Positions 54,602-61,901 of a stretch of 64,000 bases of DNA are shown in pieces; within the stretch, counting starts at the first letter, position 1; every line of letters starts with the position of its first letter. The translations under genes were made by a program, and so were the position numbers. Source of the stretch: Granulicella pectinivorans (lineage in GTDB: Bacteria; Acidobacteriota; Terriglobia; Terriglobales; Acidobacteriaceae); assembly GCF_900114625.1 (NCBI RefSeq), contig NZ_FOZL01000001.1:2604001-2668000 (forward strand). The letters are read 5' to 3'. The notes beneath the pieces were generated by a model. It had not been told where the DNA came from, did no database searches, and was given only the letters and a program-made list of their open reading frames with translations.

Positions 54602-55056
54602 AGGTCCTCCATAAATAATCTGGTGCTAATTTCCGCATTTCGTCTGGCGCGTCACTACCCCCCCCATGCGCCTTCCTCATGTGCGATGAGTAACTTTTCG
54701 CAGTCGGTAACCGACGATGCGAAGGCTTGCCAAAAGATCTGATGCCGCAAGCACGACTGCATTCTCAATCATCGCAGGCTATACGCAGTTCCGTAGATCA
54801 CTCCCGGGAAACGCTCTTCCCTTGAGGCATGTTCCTGGATTGATGGCGAATCGAATAGGGAATCAGACAGGTCGTCTTGGTGACTGTGGGCGGGCTTTTG
54901 TTCAGGGAGGATGAGTCTTGGTAGGGGCTCGATTGCTTAGACAGGCAGGGTGGGGAGACTCGACCAGGTGTGGATCGGCCTTATCGCGGATCAGGGTTGG
55001 TATCCCCGGTTCGGTTCGTAAGCGAACTTTTTTGCTGCTTGGCTGTTGGCTTTAGG
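54602..55056. other. 455-bp gene-poor flank of the nuclease-like gene
   Basis: No credible gene, RNA or terminator was found. A 65-codon frame on the plus strand (54717-54914) has no ribosome site or protein-like composition. A C-run (54658-54665) and the promoter of the minus-strand nuclease-like gene are probably here. Base composition rises to the chromosomal level near 55,030. Confidence 0.5.
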
Positions 55057-55602
55057 CTATGCGGCTCCTTCTGGGTTGGTGGGGCGTTTGCGTAGGACCC
55101 ATGTGGTCATGCAGCGGTAGTCCTGGACGACGGTGGTTTTGAGGGGGTCGACCTGAATGGCGTTGAGCTCTTCGGTGAGGTCGAGGAGCATGTCTTCGTC
55201 GACGAGGAACCAGTCGGAGCCGTCGCCGGTGCGGAAGATGTTGGGGCCGACGCGCTCGAAGTCCATACCGATGCGGGAGCCGAGGCGGATGAAGAGGAGG
55301 CCGCCGGGCGCGAGGGTGCGCCAGAGCTCGGCGAGCATGGCGCGGAAGTGGTCCTCGTCGCGGGCGAAGTGCAGGACGGAGTTGCAGAGGACTGCGTCCG
55401 CGAAGTCGTTGGGGAAGGGCATCGCCTCAATGGGAGCGACGGCGAAGTTGGCTGCCGGGAGGGGGCAGCGTAAGGACAGGGCAAGCTCGCGGACGTGGGT
55501 GACGGCCTCGGGGTTCTGATCGAGGGCGTGGATGTCGGCACCTTCGCGGAGGAGGTAGACGAGGTTGCGTCCGTAGCCGCATCCGGCGTCGAGGATGCGC
55601 AT
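55057..55602 (-). CDS. class I SAM-dependent methyltransferase (5' end uncertain, possible frameshift)
   Basis: The frame from ATG 55602 encodes a Rossmann methyltransferase: ILDAGCGYGRNLVYLL (SAM motif I), acidic ALDQNPEAV (motif II) and DAVLCNSVLHFARDEDHF. The substrate is unknown. Upstream the same frame continues without a break into sequence that looks like the missing N-terminus (PTITIQEQFGQIDIYLFDQ, about 55,605-55,680) but contains no ATG, GTG or TTG before the in-frame TAG at 55768-55770, the stop of the preceding gene. An ATG at 55715-55717 is in another frame. Either a rare start codon is used or a one-base change has broken the start region. Confidence 0.75.
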   Translation of the reverse strand: MRILDAGCGYGRNLVYLLREGADIHALDQNPEAVTHVRELALSLRCPLPAANFAVAPIEAMPFPNDFADAVLCNSVLHFARDEDHFRAMLAELWRTLAPGGLLFIRLGSRIGMDFERVGPNIFRTGDGSDWFLVDEDMLLDLTEELNAIQVDPLKTTVVQDYRCMTTWVLRKRPTNPEGAA

Positions 55603-55767
55603 GGCCGGGGTGATGTTGCCGCGGAGGATCTGGTCGAAGAGGTAGATGTCGATCTGGCCGAACTGTTCCTGGATGGTGATGGTGGGCTCCGGTGGTGATG
55701 AGGAGATGATAGACCCATGGGAGGGGTGGGCCGGCGCGCCATGGACTGGCGTGCCGGCCTGTCGGGG

Positions 55768-56424
55768 CTAGGTGGCTACGGAGAGGAAGAGGGCTTCCTG
55801 GGCTCCCTGGGCGGACTTGATCTGGATGTGGTCGCCTTTGCTGGGTTTGTACTTGAGGCCGGTGGTGACGCCGTCGGGGGTGTCGACGACGGTCTTTTCG
55901 GAGAGGGTGAGGGCGTTGGGTTCTCCTTTGAGGGTGACGCCGTGGCTATGGCGATCGAAGCCTGCGACGGTGCCGTCGTGCTGGGCGGTGGGGGCTGGGC
56001 CGAGATTTTCGATCGCCAGGGCAGAGAGTACGGTGTTGTCGCCGATGTAGAGGACGACGACGTGGTCGCCGACCTTGGCGAGCTGGTCGGCGGGTGAGCT
56101 GAGGGCAACGATCTGCTTGTCGAGCATGGCGTTGGCCTTGGGCAGTGCCTGGAAGCGGGTAGTGTAGCCCTGGTCCGACTGGATGGTGAGGGTGAGGGCT
56201 TTGGCGTCGATGGCGGTGACGGTTCCGCCCATGGCGTGGACGACCTGCTGGGCGAGGGCGTGCGGGCAGAGGATTGCAAGAGCGAGGATGCTGCTGAAGG
56301 AGCAGAGCAGACGGGTGTGGTTACGGGAGCGACGCTGCTCCTCGTTTTCGTGCCGGATGCCGATGATGAGAGCGATAAGGCCGAAGGTGGCGCAGATACC
56401 GACTAAGAAAAACAGGATGTTCAT
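55768..56424 (-). CDS. hypothetical membrane-anchored protein with DUF5666-like repeats
   Basis: A 218-residue protein with an N-terminal transmembrane helix (NILFFLVGICATFGLIALII) and a second hydrophobic stretch ending PHALAQ (about 41-59), then a beta-rich extracytoplasmic part with two related units: GGTVTAIDAKALTLTIQSDQG and GTVAGFDRHSHGVTLKGEPNA. This repeated 'G-V-x-x-(F/I)-D' pattern resembles small DUF5666-type beta modules. AGGAGGACC precedes ATG 56424. It is followed in the same direction by the methyltransferase and preceded by another small protein; the function is not known. Confidence 0.7.
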   Translation of the reverse strand: MNILFFLVGICATFGLIALIIGIRHENEEQRRSRNHTRLLCSFSSILALAILCPHALAQQVVHAMGGTVTAIDAKALTLTIQSDQGYTTRFQALPKANAMLDKQIVALSSPADQLAKVGDHVVVLYIGDNTVLSALAIENLGPAPTAQHDGTVAGFDRHSHGVTLKGEPNALTLSEKTVVDTPDGVTTGLKYKPSKGDHIQIKSAQGAQEALFLSVAT

Positions 56425-56511
56425 GATGGGTCCTCCTCAGGACGCGGTGATGGCTGCGTGACGGATCGCCCTGCTCGATGAGAGGCAGGGTGTGTGGTTC
56501 CCGTAGGTGCG

Positions 56512-56886
56512 TCAGGCGAGGAGGTAGGGAGGGGGACGGAAGAAGAGAGGAGCGGAGTAGAAGGGGAGGGCGGGGAGTATGGATCTGCCGAGCTGGCGAT
56601 TCCGGCGGGCAGGGATGATTCTGGGGGGAAGCTGGGGCGGGCGCTCGATGTTAAGCAGAGCGGGTGCCATGGGGCGGCGGAGGCCGTGGCTGAGCGAGGC
56701 GCAGAGAAGCTTGCTGCTTTGTGCGTCCTGATCGTAAAGGGCGAGCGGGGTGGGGTGGAAGGCGGCTTCGGGCAGGTACTGGCTGAGGCGGGCGTGGAGT
56801 CCGAAGGCGAGCATCAAGGCGAGGAGCGACAGGTGGAAGAACCTGGCTGCCAGGTGTCGGCCTCGTGCTGTTCGTGCGGGTGACAT
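56512..56886 (-). CDS. hypothetical small exported or membrane protein
   Basis: A 124-residue protein with one hydrophobic N-terminal helix (about 15-35, FFHLSLLALMLAFGLHA) and a proline- and arginine-rich remainder. AAAGGTGATC precedes ATG 56886. No family is recognised. It stands 87 bases ahead of the DUF5666-like gene on the same strand and may be co-transcribed with it. Confidence 0.5.
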   Translation of the reverse strand: MSPARTARGRHLAARFFHLSLLALMLAFGLHARLSQYLPEAAFHPTPLALYDQDAQSSKLLCASLSHGLRRPMAPALLNIERPPQLPPRIIPARRNRQLGRSILPALPFYSAPLFFRPPPYLLA

Positions 56887-56978
56887 TGGATCACCTTTCG
56901 CGCCGGAGGACTTTGATGCCGGTGGAGAAGACGATTATAGAACCGGAATGAACTGGTTTTGCGAGATTTTGTTGAGAG

Positions 56979-57482
56979 TCATTCGGGAAGGACGACGGTG
57001 AGGGCGGTGAGGTTGCGGACCCAGCGCTGGGGCTTTTTGTCGTCCGAGGAGACGAGCTGGAAGGCTCCGTTTTCGGTGAGGGGCTGGCCGTCGAGGGTGA
57101 GGGCTACGATGGTGTCGCCGAGGTGGGATGCGGGGTCGATCTCGATTCCGGAGTAGAGGACCCAGTATTTGTCGGTGCCAAGGGCCTTGATGTAGGTGCG
57201 GAGGAGCGGCTTGCCGGTGTCTGCGCCGGATTTGGCGAGGAGATCGGTAAGGAGGGGGCCGGTGTAGGTCTGGTCGGTGTGAGTGTGGGCGTTCGCGACC
57301 TTGACGGTCTTCTGGGGGAGCGCGGCGAGGTCGGCGGGGGAGTAGGTGGTGGTCTTGCCGGCGGCGGTGACCGTGAGCGTGGTGGAGGGAGTGCCCTTGG
57401 GCCTGGAGGCGTGGTCCATTTGCGCCTGAGCGAGCGGGGCGAGGAGGAGAGCGGATAGAAGAGTGAGGCGGAGGGTCTTCAT
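56979..57482 (-). CDS. secreted molybdopterin-oxidoreductase-fold (sulfite-oxidase-like) domain protein
   Basis: A 167-residue exported protein; ATG 57482 gives a signal peptide ending near LAQAQ (residue 21). The body (TTLTVTAAGKTTTYSPADLAALPQKTVKV ... TYTGPLLTDLLAKSG ... ALTLDGQPLTENGAFQLV) matches the small molybdopterin-binding-like fold of sulfite oxidases, but the conserved cysteine that ligates molybdenum is absent, so a non-catalytic or ligand-binding role is likely. It lies upstream of the small exported protein gene on the same strand. A REP-like element lies just before it. Confidence 0.7.
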   Translation of the reverse strand: MKTLRLTLLSALLLAPLAQAQMDHASRPKGTPSTTLTVTAAGKTTTYSPADLAALPQKTVKVANAHTHTDQTYTGPLLTDLLAKSGADTGKPLLRTYIKALGTDKYWVLYSGIEIDPASHLGDTIVALTLDGQPLTENGAFQLVSSDDKKPQRWVRNLTALTVVLPE

Positions 57483-57580
57483 GGGATTGATGGTATCGCG
57501 GGTTTTGATGATTTTGGAGGGCTTGAAGGAAGAGAGACACGCTTCGAGCGGCTTATGATTTCGGCGCGGACACAAAATAC

Positions 57581-57610
57581 GGGGATTCTTCGCTTCGCTC
57601 AGAATGACGA
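57581..57610. repeat. dispersed REP-like element (TTCTTCGCTTCGCTCAGAATGA)
   Basis: The sequence around GGATTCTTCGCTTCGCTCAG matches a dispersed intergenic element common in several bacterial phyla; read as protein it gives the spurious 'HSERSEESP' or 'VILSEAKNP' strings. It sits between the divergent genes at 57482 and 57649. Confidence 0.65.
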
Positions 57611-57648
57611 TACTTTTTCTGTGTGTGGTCCCTTGTATACTCGAAGGT

Positions 57649-58155
57649 ATGTCCAAGATTCGCGATGTAGCCGCCATTGCCAAGGGAATGTCCATTACGT
57701 TTGGGCAGATGTTTCAGCCGACGGAAGTTGAAAACTATCCTGACGGCAAAGGGCCGATGCGCGGCGCGAAGTTTCAGGAGCGGTTCCGCGGAAAGCACCA
57801 GTTGCAGAGGGACGATAACGGGCTGGAGAAGTGTGTTGCCTGCTTTCTGTGTGCGGCGGCCTGCCCTTCGAACTGCATTTATATCGAGGCTGCCGAGAAT
57901 ACCGAGGAAGTACGGATCTCTTCGGCGGAGCGGTACGCGAAGGTCTACAACATCGACTACAACCGCTGCATCTTCTGCGGCTACTGCGTTGAGGCTTGCC
58001 CGACCGATGCGATTACGCATGGGCATGGGTTTGAGCTGGCTTCGCTGAACGCGACGACGCTGGTGATGCGGAAGGAAGATCTGCTGGTGGGGATTCAGCC
58101 GGCGATGCCGCTGGAACCGGGAAGCAATCGGGATCTTGCGGATCAGTTGCGTTAG
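57649..58155 (+). CDS. nuoI: NADH-quinone oxidoreductase subunit I
   Basis: A 168-residue NuoI, the peripheral-arm subunit carrying clusters N6a and N6b. Both tetracysteine sets are intact: CVACFLCAAAC followed by P (C62, C65, C68, C72) and CIFCGYCVEAC followed by P (C106, C109, C112, C116). ATG 57649 fits the family length and follows GAAGGT. No other nuo gene is in the window, so this is an orphan copy outside a nuo operon. A TATACT box (57636-57641) lies 8 bases before the ATG, suggesting a very short leader. Confidence 0.93.
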   Translation: MSKIRDVAAIAKGMSITFGQMFQPTEVENYPDGKGPMRGAKFQERFRGKHQLQRDDNGLEKCVACFLCAAACPSNCIYIEAAENTEEVRISSAERYAKVYNIDYNRCIFCGYCVEACPTDAITHGHGFELASLNATTLVMRKEDLLVGIQPAMPLEPGSNRDLADQLR

Positions 58156-58323
58156 TTTTTTGGGCCGTTTCCTGCGCCGCGGATGCAGCAGCGATGCCCT
58201 TCTGTAACCAGTCCGGATCGAAAGCCGTGTCCTGATGCAGTCCGGTCTTTCGCCGTCTATTGATGTCGACGGGCCTGGGGTTGGTTCCGCGACGGGTATG
58301 GTCTGCGCTTTGAAGGTGGGGCT

Positions 58324-58926
58324 ATGGGGAGTTGGCGCGAAGGTGTGGTGGAATACATCCGGCGGGAGGCTCAGCCGGTTGAGAAGTTCGGTCACCAGCC
58401 TCGTCTTTATGCTTTGACTCTGGAGATAGGCAAGGGATTGGAATACGACGACGATGTCGTGTTCGCGGCCTGCTGGCTGCATGACCTGGGGGTGTTCGTG
58501 GGTCATCGTCCGGAGGATCCGGTGGCTCTGGCGGCCTGGGACAACACCGCCTATGCGGTGGAGAAGACGCCGGGGATTCTTGGGGGGATGGGGTTTCCCG
58601 AGGAGAAGATTGCGGGTGTGGTGCAGGCGATTGCGACGCATCAGCCGACGGGCGATCCGCAGACGCTGGAAGGGGTGATTCTGCGGGACGCGGACATTCT
58701 GGAGCAGTTGGGTGCGGTGGGGATTCTGAGGACCGTCTGCAAGGTAGGGAAGGACACGCGGTTTCATACGTTCACCGACGCTGCCAGGAGCTTGCAGAAA
58801 GCGCTTTCGACCCTGCCGGCGGAGGTGCGGCTGGCTTCCACGCGGAGCATGATGGAAGAACGGGTGAGGGTGATGGGGGAGTTCTTACGGGCGGCGGCGG
58901 CCGAGGCTGGGGAGAATCTACTTTGA
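58324..58926 (+). CDS. HD-domain phosphohydrolase family protein
   Basis: A 200-residue HD-superfamily metal-dependent hydrolase. Metal ligands are visible: H24 in KFGHQPRLYA, the H53-D54 pair in AACWLHDLGVF, H106 in IATHQPTG and D122/D124 in LRDADILEQLG. Such small HD proteins act on nucleotides or phosphate esters; the substrate here is unknown. ATG 58324 follows GAAGGTGGGG. The 168 bases between nuoI and this gene hold no feature. Confidence 0.85.
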   Translation: MGSWREGVVEYIRREAQPVEKFGHQPRLYALTLEIGKGLEYDDDVVFAACWLHDLGVFVGHRPEDPVALAAWDNTAYAVEKTPGILGGMGFPEEKIAGVVQAIATHQPTGDPQTLEGVILRDADILEQLGAVGILRTVCKVGKDTRFHTFTDAARSLQKALSTLPAEVRLASTRSMMEERVRVMGEFLRAAAAEAGENLL

Positions 58927-59145
58927 GTTTCGTGGCCGGTATTTTTTGCAAAACTCTCGCGTCATGAGCTCTGGGTGGAGCTGCGTCGTTTAGCGCCATT
59001 GCGGCGTGGCGGAGATGCCGATAGACCGCTTGGGTAGCGGTTCGTTAGACTCCAAGTGGCGCTCCTCCGCGGTTTGGCGACGAAAACGCGTCGATTGGCG
59101 AGGATGTGTGTCCAATGGTTAGACGGTCTGGAAGCGAGGACACTT

Positions 59146-59529
59146 TTGTCAGTTGGCACGGAAGCGAATGGAAGCTCGATCAAGAAGTCGATTCTGCATA
59201 TCTGCAGGCGGGAGATGCTGAGGCCGCTGCGTGACCAGATTCTGCGGATGTCGGGGTTTGAGGTGGACTCGACGCTGGAGGCTGGGGACGGGTTGTCGAT
59301 GTTCTTTGCGAAGACGTACGAGCTGGTGCTGATCGATGTGGAAGAGGATGGGGTCGCGGAGGCGGAGCGGCTCTGCTCGGAGATCAAGACGGCGAAGCAT
59401 GAGCAGACGGTGGCGTTCGTGTGCAACTGGCGGGTGGCGATTTTGACGGATTGCCCGGATGAGATCGTGCGGAGTGAGTTCGACCCGAAGGCGTTTGTGG
59501 ATGGGGTGAAGGACATTCTGGGGGCGTAA
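59146..59529 (+). CDS. degenerate receiver-domain (response-regulator-like) protein
   Basis: About 127 residues. The part from KKSILHICRREMLRPLRDQILRMSGFEVDS onward follows the receiver fold, with a strand-3 Asp kept in LVLIDVEEDG, but the acidic pair at the end of strand 1 is replaced by CRRE and the strand-5 lysine motif is not evident, so phosphorylation is doubtful. TTG 59146 behind GAGGA is preferred; ATG 59056 would add a basic 30-residue leader that looks non-coding. It may be a stand-alone adaptor. Confidence 0.62.
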   Translation: MSVGTEANGSSIKKSILHICRREMLRPLRDQILRMSGFEVDSTLEAGDGLSMFFAKTYELVLIDVEEDGVAEAERLCSEIKTAKHEQTVAFVCNWRVAILTDCPDEIVRSEFDPKAFVDGVKDILGA

Positions 59530-59885
59530 GGCCTCGCGGCAGGTTGCTGTGGTGCTTTGCCGGGGAGGACTTCCTGGTGGTGGAAGAGATCCGGTGCGTG
59601 GGGGTAACCACTGATGGGCGAGAGAAGAACGCTCTACCCGAGGGCTGAAGCGCGTGTTGTTGGTGGGTTGGATCGTTGGGTCTAAGGACGGGACTTGCCT
59701 TAAATGCAGAAGCAATGACAGAAGCAGATCCCCTTGGTGGATGACAGCCAAAGGAACAACGGCAAGGACAGGCCAGCGGCCGGCCGACAGTGGGAGCACC
59801 CGCAACGCGACAGGCGTGGCTGGATTTGCGGTGGCGGTTGAAGGTGTGCTACAAACGATGTATTCCAGTCTGCTTCGGCAGATTT
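59530..59885. other. intergenic stretch before the riboswitch
   Basis: No gene was found. Around 59,700-59,830 lies a purine-rich segment (AATGCAGAAGCAATGACAGAAG and CAACGGCAAGGACAGG) of the low-complexity kind found in acidobacterial intergenic repeats. The promoter of the riboswitch-controlled operon should be near 59,850-59,885 but no clear box was found. Confidence 0.4.
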
Positions 59886-60009
59886 GAATTTCATGCAGAG
59901 TGGTTGAGGGACGAGCCCTGAGACGCCACGACAACCGGACAGATTGTTAGTACCGGTGTCAACTCTCTCCTGGAAGCCTTGGTGACAAGGTACGGGGAAC
60001 ATGAGATTC
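59886..60009 (+). promoter_or_regulatory. SAM-I type (S-box) riboswitch
   Basis: The core reads GAGGGACGAGCCCTGAGACG then CCACGACAACCGG, and later CCGGTGTCAAC, which fits the S-box consensus (GAGGGAc-n-GCCC...GAcgCC...gCAACC...GGUGcyAA). Stems can be drawn: P1 GAATTTCATG (59886-59895) with CATGAGATTC (60000-60009); P3 ACCGG/CCGGT; and a CCTTG-GTGA-CAAGG hairpin for P4. It binds S-adenosylmethionine and normally shuts down methionine or cysteine synthesis genes. It precedes the threonine-synthase-like gene by 99 bases; the expression-platform fold was not resolved. Confidence 0.85.
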
Positions 60010-60108
60010 GGAGCACGCAGTTCCGTATGAGCTGCAACCCCCCGTTTTCTCCCCCCTTCTTCCAATTGAGAGCACGTCCAGAGATCCCTCGCTGCATCGG
60101 GAGAGCTG

Positions 60109-61401
60109 ATGGAGTATTCGTGTTCGGCGTATGAGTTGAAGTGCAATGAGTGCGGCAAGCGTTTTGGCAATCGCGCCATCTCCGGTTGCCCGGATTGCTT
60201 TGCTCCGCTCGAGATTGTGTACGACCTGGATGCGGCGCGCGGTGAGTTTACGCGGGAGTCGATTGCGGCGGGACCGGCGAATATCTGGCGGTACAAGCGG
60301 CTTTTGCCGATTCCGGATGGGTTCCAGCCGGATCTGCCGGTGGGCTTTACGCCGCTGGTGAAGGCGAATCGTCTGGGCAAGCGGATTGGCGCGAACAACC
60401 TGTATGTGAAGAACGACGCGGTGTGCTTCCCGACGCTTTCGTTCAAGGATCGCGTGGTTTCGGTGGCGCTGGCGAATGCGCAGAAGTTTGGTTTTACGAC
60501 CGTTGGGTGCTCGTCGACGGGAAATCTGGCGAATTCGGTGGCGGCGCAGGCGGCTCGGCTGGGGATCAAGGCTTCGATCCTGGTGCCGGCGGATCTGGAG
60601 CCTGCAAAGATTCTGAATACGCTGGTGTATGGCGCGCAGTTGATCCGGATCGATGGGAACTACGACCATGTGAACCGGCTGTGCACGCTGATCGCGGATG
60701 AGTACAACTGGGGCCTGGTGAACGTGAATCTGCGGCCGTACTACGCGGAGGGTTCGAAGACGGTTGGGTTCGAGATTGCGGAGCAGCTTGGGTGGCGGCT
60801 GCCGGATAACGTTGTGGTTCCGATGGCGGGCGGGTCGCTGATCCGGAAGATCCGGAAGGCGTTCAAGGAGCTTGTGTACCTGGGGCTGGTGGAAGACAAG
60901 CCGGTGAAGTTCTTCGGTGCGCAGGCTACCGGGTGCTCGCCGATTTCAGTTGCGGTGAAGACGGATTCGGAGATGATTCCGCAGAAGCCGAACACGATTG
61001 CGCGGTCGCTGGCGATCGGGAATCCAGCGGATGGGCCGATCGCTTCGAAGATGATTCTGGAGACGGGCGGATGGGCCGAGGATGTCTCGGACGTCGAGAT
61101 TGTGAGCGGGATTCAGGAGCTTGCGGAGACGGAAGGCATCTTTACGGAGACGGCGGGTGGTGTGACCACGGCGGTTGCGGCCCGGCTGTATGCGCATGGC
61201 AGGATCTCTCCGGATGAGACGACGGTGATCTGCATCACGGGCAACGGTCTGAAGACGACCGATGCGATTGCCGACCGGTACGAGGTTGGGCGTGCGATTC
61301 GGCCGCGGATGGCTGATTTCGATGCGTATTTGAAGGAGCTCGAAGGAGCTTCGGAAGTAGAACCAGAACTTGCTTTGGCTGGAGGAGTACGTGAGCTTTA
61401 A
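60109..61401 (+). CDS. thrC: threonine-synthase-family PLP enzyme (candidate homocysteine/cysteine synthase)
   Basis: A 430-residue fold-type II PLP enzyme annotated by family as threonine synthase. A zinc-ribbon N-terminus has C12, C15, C27 and C30 (CNEC ... CPDC). The PLP lysine is K113 in FPTLSFKDR, and the phosphate loop is GCSSTGNLANS (133-143). ATG 60109 follows GGGAGAG. Control by a SAM-I riboswitch and an 11-base overlap with a CysO-like sulfur-carrier gene are not expected of housekeeping ThrC and suggest a beta- or gamma-replacement reaction using a carrier-bound sulfur, perhaps O-phosphohomoserine to homocysteine. That role is inference; the family alone would say threonine synthesis. 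Confidence 0.85.
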   Translation: MEYSCSAYELKCNECGKRFGNRAISGCPDCFAPLEIVYDLDAARGEFTRESIAAGPANIWRYKRLLPIPDGFQPDLPVGFTPLVKANRLGKRIGANNLYVKNDAVCFPTLSFKDRVVSVALANAQKFGFTTVGCSSTGNLANSVAAQAARLGIKASILVPADLEPAKILNTLVYGAQLIRIDGNYDHVNRLCTLIADEYNWGLVNVNLRPYYAEGSKTVGFEIAEQLGWRLPDNVVVPMAGGSLIRKIRKAFKELVYLGLVEDKPVKFFGAQATGCSPISVAVKTDSEMIPQKPNTIARSLAIGNPADGPIASKMILETGGWAEDVSDVEIVSGIQELAETEGIFTETAGGVTTAVAARLYAHGRISPDETTVICITGNGLKTTDAIADRYEVGRAIRPRMADFDAYLKELEGASEVEPELALAGGVREL

Positions 61402-61669
61402 GGTTTTGTTGCCGACCGCGTTTACGCGGCATACGGATGGTACGAAGAACTTCGCTTCGAGCGCTTCCAATTTGCCTGGACTGTTGACCGAGATCGATGC
61501 CAGCTATCCGGCGCTCGGGACGCAGATCAAGGATGAAGACGGGAAGCTGCGGAAGTTCATCAACGTGTATGTGAACGATGAGGACATCCGGTTTCTGGGC
61601 GGCGATGGCTATGCGTTCCAGGATGGGGATGAGGTTATGCTGATTCCTTCGATCGCTGGTGGTTGTTAG
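61391..61669 (+). CDS. CysO/MoaD/ThiS-family sulfur-carrier protein
   Basis: A 92-residue ubiquitin-like protein resembling mycobacterial CysO: VLLPTAFTRHTDGTK at the N-terminus, LRKFINVYVNDEDIRFLGG (53-71) and a diglycine tail PSIAGG (86-91). Thiocarboxylated carriers of this kind donate sulfur to PLP enzymes. It ends GGC: one cysteine follows the diglycine, so a JAMM-type protease would have to expose the glycine before activation. GTG 61391 lies behind GGAGGAG inside the end of the preceding gene, so the two are translationally coupled; a TTG at 61370 would add seven residues. Activating MoeB/MoeZ and protease genes are not in the window. Confidence 0.88.
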   Translation: MSFKVLLPTAFTRHTDGTKNFASSASNLPGLLTEIDASYPALGTQIKDEDGKLRKFINVYVNDEDIRFLGGDGYAFQDGDEVMLIPSIAGGC

Positions 61670-61687
61670 ATCACTCTTCTGTTCGAT

Positions 61688-61717
61688 ATGGGCCCCGGAA
61701 GCTTCCCCGGGGCCCAT
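61688..61717 (+). terminator. intrinsic terminator of the SAM-riboswitch operon
   Basis: ATGGGCCCCGG (61688-61698) pairs with CCGGGGCCCAT (61707-61717), followed by TTTCTTT, 18 bases after the carrier-protein stop. Confidence 0.92.
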
Positions 61718-61901
61718 TTTCTTTGTGAGGAGTGTCTTTCTGAACCTCCGCGTGTTCCACTTTGGTCTTGCGAAGTGAGGCTTTTCGGGGAGATGTCGCG
61801 AACACGGGGACAGAACCCAGACAACGTTGATACTATTAGCCCCGGCCCCCATACGCATGCTTCATGGCTGCGTCATCTTCTGTATTTCTGCGGAGTTTTC
61901 G

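Noticed and set aside
54717..54914. A 65-codon frame that might partner the nuclease-like gene
   Set aside because: No ribosome site and no protein-like pattern; a partner toxin or antitoxin cannot be supported.
55107..55742. A 211-codon open frame rich in Ser, Pro, Arg and Thr on the minus strand
   Set aside because: It is an off-frame reading of the methyltransferase gene; the composition is typical of a G+C-rich shadow frame.
57553..58767. A 404-codon minus-strand frame containing HSERSEESPYF
   Set aside because: It is antisense to nuoI and the HD gene and ends in a translated REP-like element; no family features.
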